Assembly: GCA_039028975.1 (NCBI GenBank)
Contig: JBCCHB010000147.1
Location: forward strand, 1-40,521
DNA: 40,521 nt
Direction of reading: 5' to 3'
Source: JAHBNG01 sp039028975
GTDB lineage: Bacteria > Chloroflexota > Anaerolineae > Caldilineales > Caldilineaceae
The notes below the pieces were generated by a model, which saw only the letters and a program-made list of their open reading frames with translations, was not told where the DNA came from and ran no database searches. Made by a program: the position numbers and the translations under genes. This document shows, piece after piece, positions 40,146-40,521 of the stretch; the stretch's first letter is position 1, and every line of letters starts with the position of its first letter.

Positions 40146-40385
40146 ATGACAACTATCTATCGCATCCTCGTCAAAGCACACTTAGATCCTGGTTGGTCTG
40201 AGCATTTCCATGGGCTTCAGATTGATAATGTTCCAGACGGAACCACTGAGATAAAGGGGGAAATCTGTGATCAGGCAATGCTACATGGTATTCTGGCCCA
40301 AATTCGCGATCTGGGATTGGAGCTACTCGTGGTAGAGCAGGTTGAGGCTCGAAGAACCGCGAATAATGGACATCAACATGAATAG
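40146..40385 (+). CDS. Small conserved protein, paralogue C
   Basis: 79 aa, MTTIYRILVKAHLDPGWSEH. Shares L-D-x-x-W-x-x-x-F-x-G, DGTTEIKGEICDQAMLHGIL and IRDLGLELLVVEQVE with the other two paralogues. Unlike them it has a good Shine-Dalgarno (GGGAG, 5 bases before the ATG) and no phased repeats upstream. It stands immediately before the LAL gene that begins at 40488, on the same strand. Confidence 0.8.
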   Translation: MTTIYRILVKAHLDPGWSEHFHGLQIDNVPDGTTEIKGEICDQAMLHGILAQIRDLGLELLVVEQVEARRTANNGHQHE

Positions 40386-40487
40386 CTACTCCTACCCGAA
40401 AATAAAGTTTGTCGATGTTTGGGTTTACCCTATAATTGGCAATGAACACACGGTTAGACGCTTTGCCACCGGTTATAGGAACTCCGA

Positions 40488-40521
40488 ATGCCCATCCCAA
40501 TTCTACAAACCAAACTTTACG
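40488..40521 (+). CDS. Start of another LAL regulator (cut by the window edge)
   Basis: ATG at 40488 opens MPIPILQTKLY, the same start as MFATILQTKLY and MFDSLLQTKLY of the LAL genes at 34430 and 37707. The leader TATAGGAACTCCGAATG also resembles TATAGGAAGATGCAATG of the 34.4-kb gene. A promoter fits upstream: TTGTCG, 16 bases, TATAAT (40409-40436). Only 11 codons are visible, but both the peptide and the leader agree. Confidence 0.8.
   Translation, partial: MPIPILQTKLY

Noticed and set aside
39930..40181. Minus-strand Cys/His-rich 83-codon frame
   Set aside because: It runs through the 21-bp inverted repeat and antisense to the small conserved gene; no RBS.

Overview
The window looks like a genomic segment of a Chloroflexota bacterium (Anaerolineae/Caldilineae-like). 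This is inferred from its many large MalT-type (LAL) LuxR regulators, its small lineage-type membrane and accessory genes, and its mid-range GC; no rRNA or marker gene confirms it. It splits into two parts at a tRNA-Glu 3' fragment at 11386-11426.

Left part (1 to about 11.43 kb): an integrative element that enters from beyond the left edge. Apart from a short left segment, one compact minus-strand gene train carries a replication initiator with an apparent origin inside its own gene, a MazG-like pyrophosphohydrolase, a Cys-rich protein, several small proteins (one ending in 41 perfect Gly-X repeats), an FtsK/SpoIIIE-type DNA translocase with N-terminal membrane helices, a membrane-anchored HTH protein and a Dam-type adenine methylase interrupted by palindromes. 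A tyrosine recombinase is divergent from the initiator and sits beside the tRNA-Glu fragment. Int, Rep and an FtsK-type Tra together are the plan of actinomycete integrative-conjugative elements (AICEs), here in an apparently non-actinobacterial host. Upstream at 488-589 is a 33-aa hydrophobic peptide with toxin-like features.

Right part (11.6-40.5 kb): a chromosomal accessory region with at least six LAL loci. Two are intact (13797-16514, 31728-34430). One carries a -1 frameshift at a canonical slippery heptamer (35390-37707). One begins at the right edge (40488). Two are decayed (12766-13587, 30986-31205). Around them lie a minus-strand run of membrane proteins and oxidoreductases (16.5-25 kb: quinone oxidoreductase and its truncated or chimeric relatives, NAD(P)-binding protein, serine hydrolase, alpha/beta hydrolase), a DrrAB-like ABC exporter, a CPBP protease, a truncated PadR regulator with its partner, a TetR/DoxX divergent pair with clear operators, and VTT, DM13 and other membrane proteins.

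Three paralogues of an 75-90 aa protein occur, two of them next to LAL genes. Two of the three have strikingly similar promoters: a TATYCT -10 box six bases before an internal ATG (probably leaderless) and helically phased AAAYTGTRG-type repeats starting exactly 30 bp upstream. This suggests a small regulon of the LAL proteins. Short glycine-zipper peptides, MITE-like inverted repeats and gene remnants show that the region is plastic.
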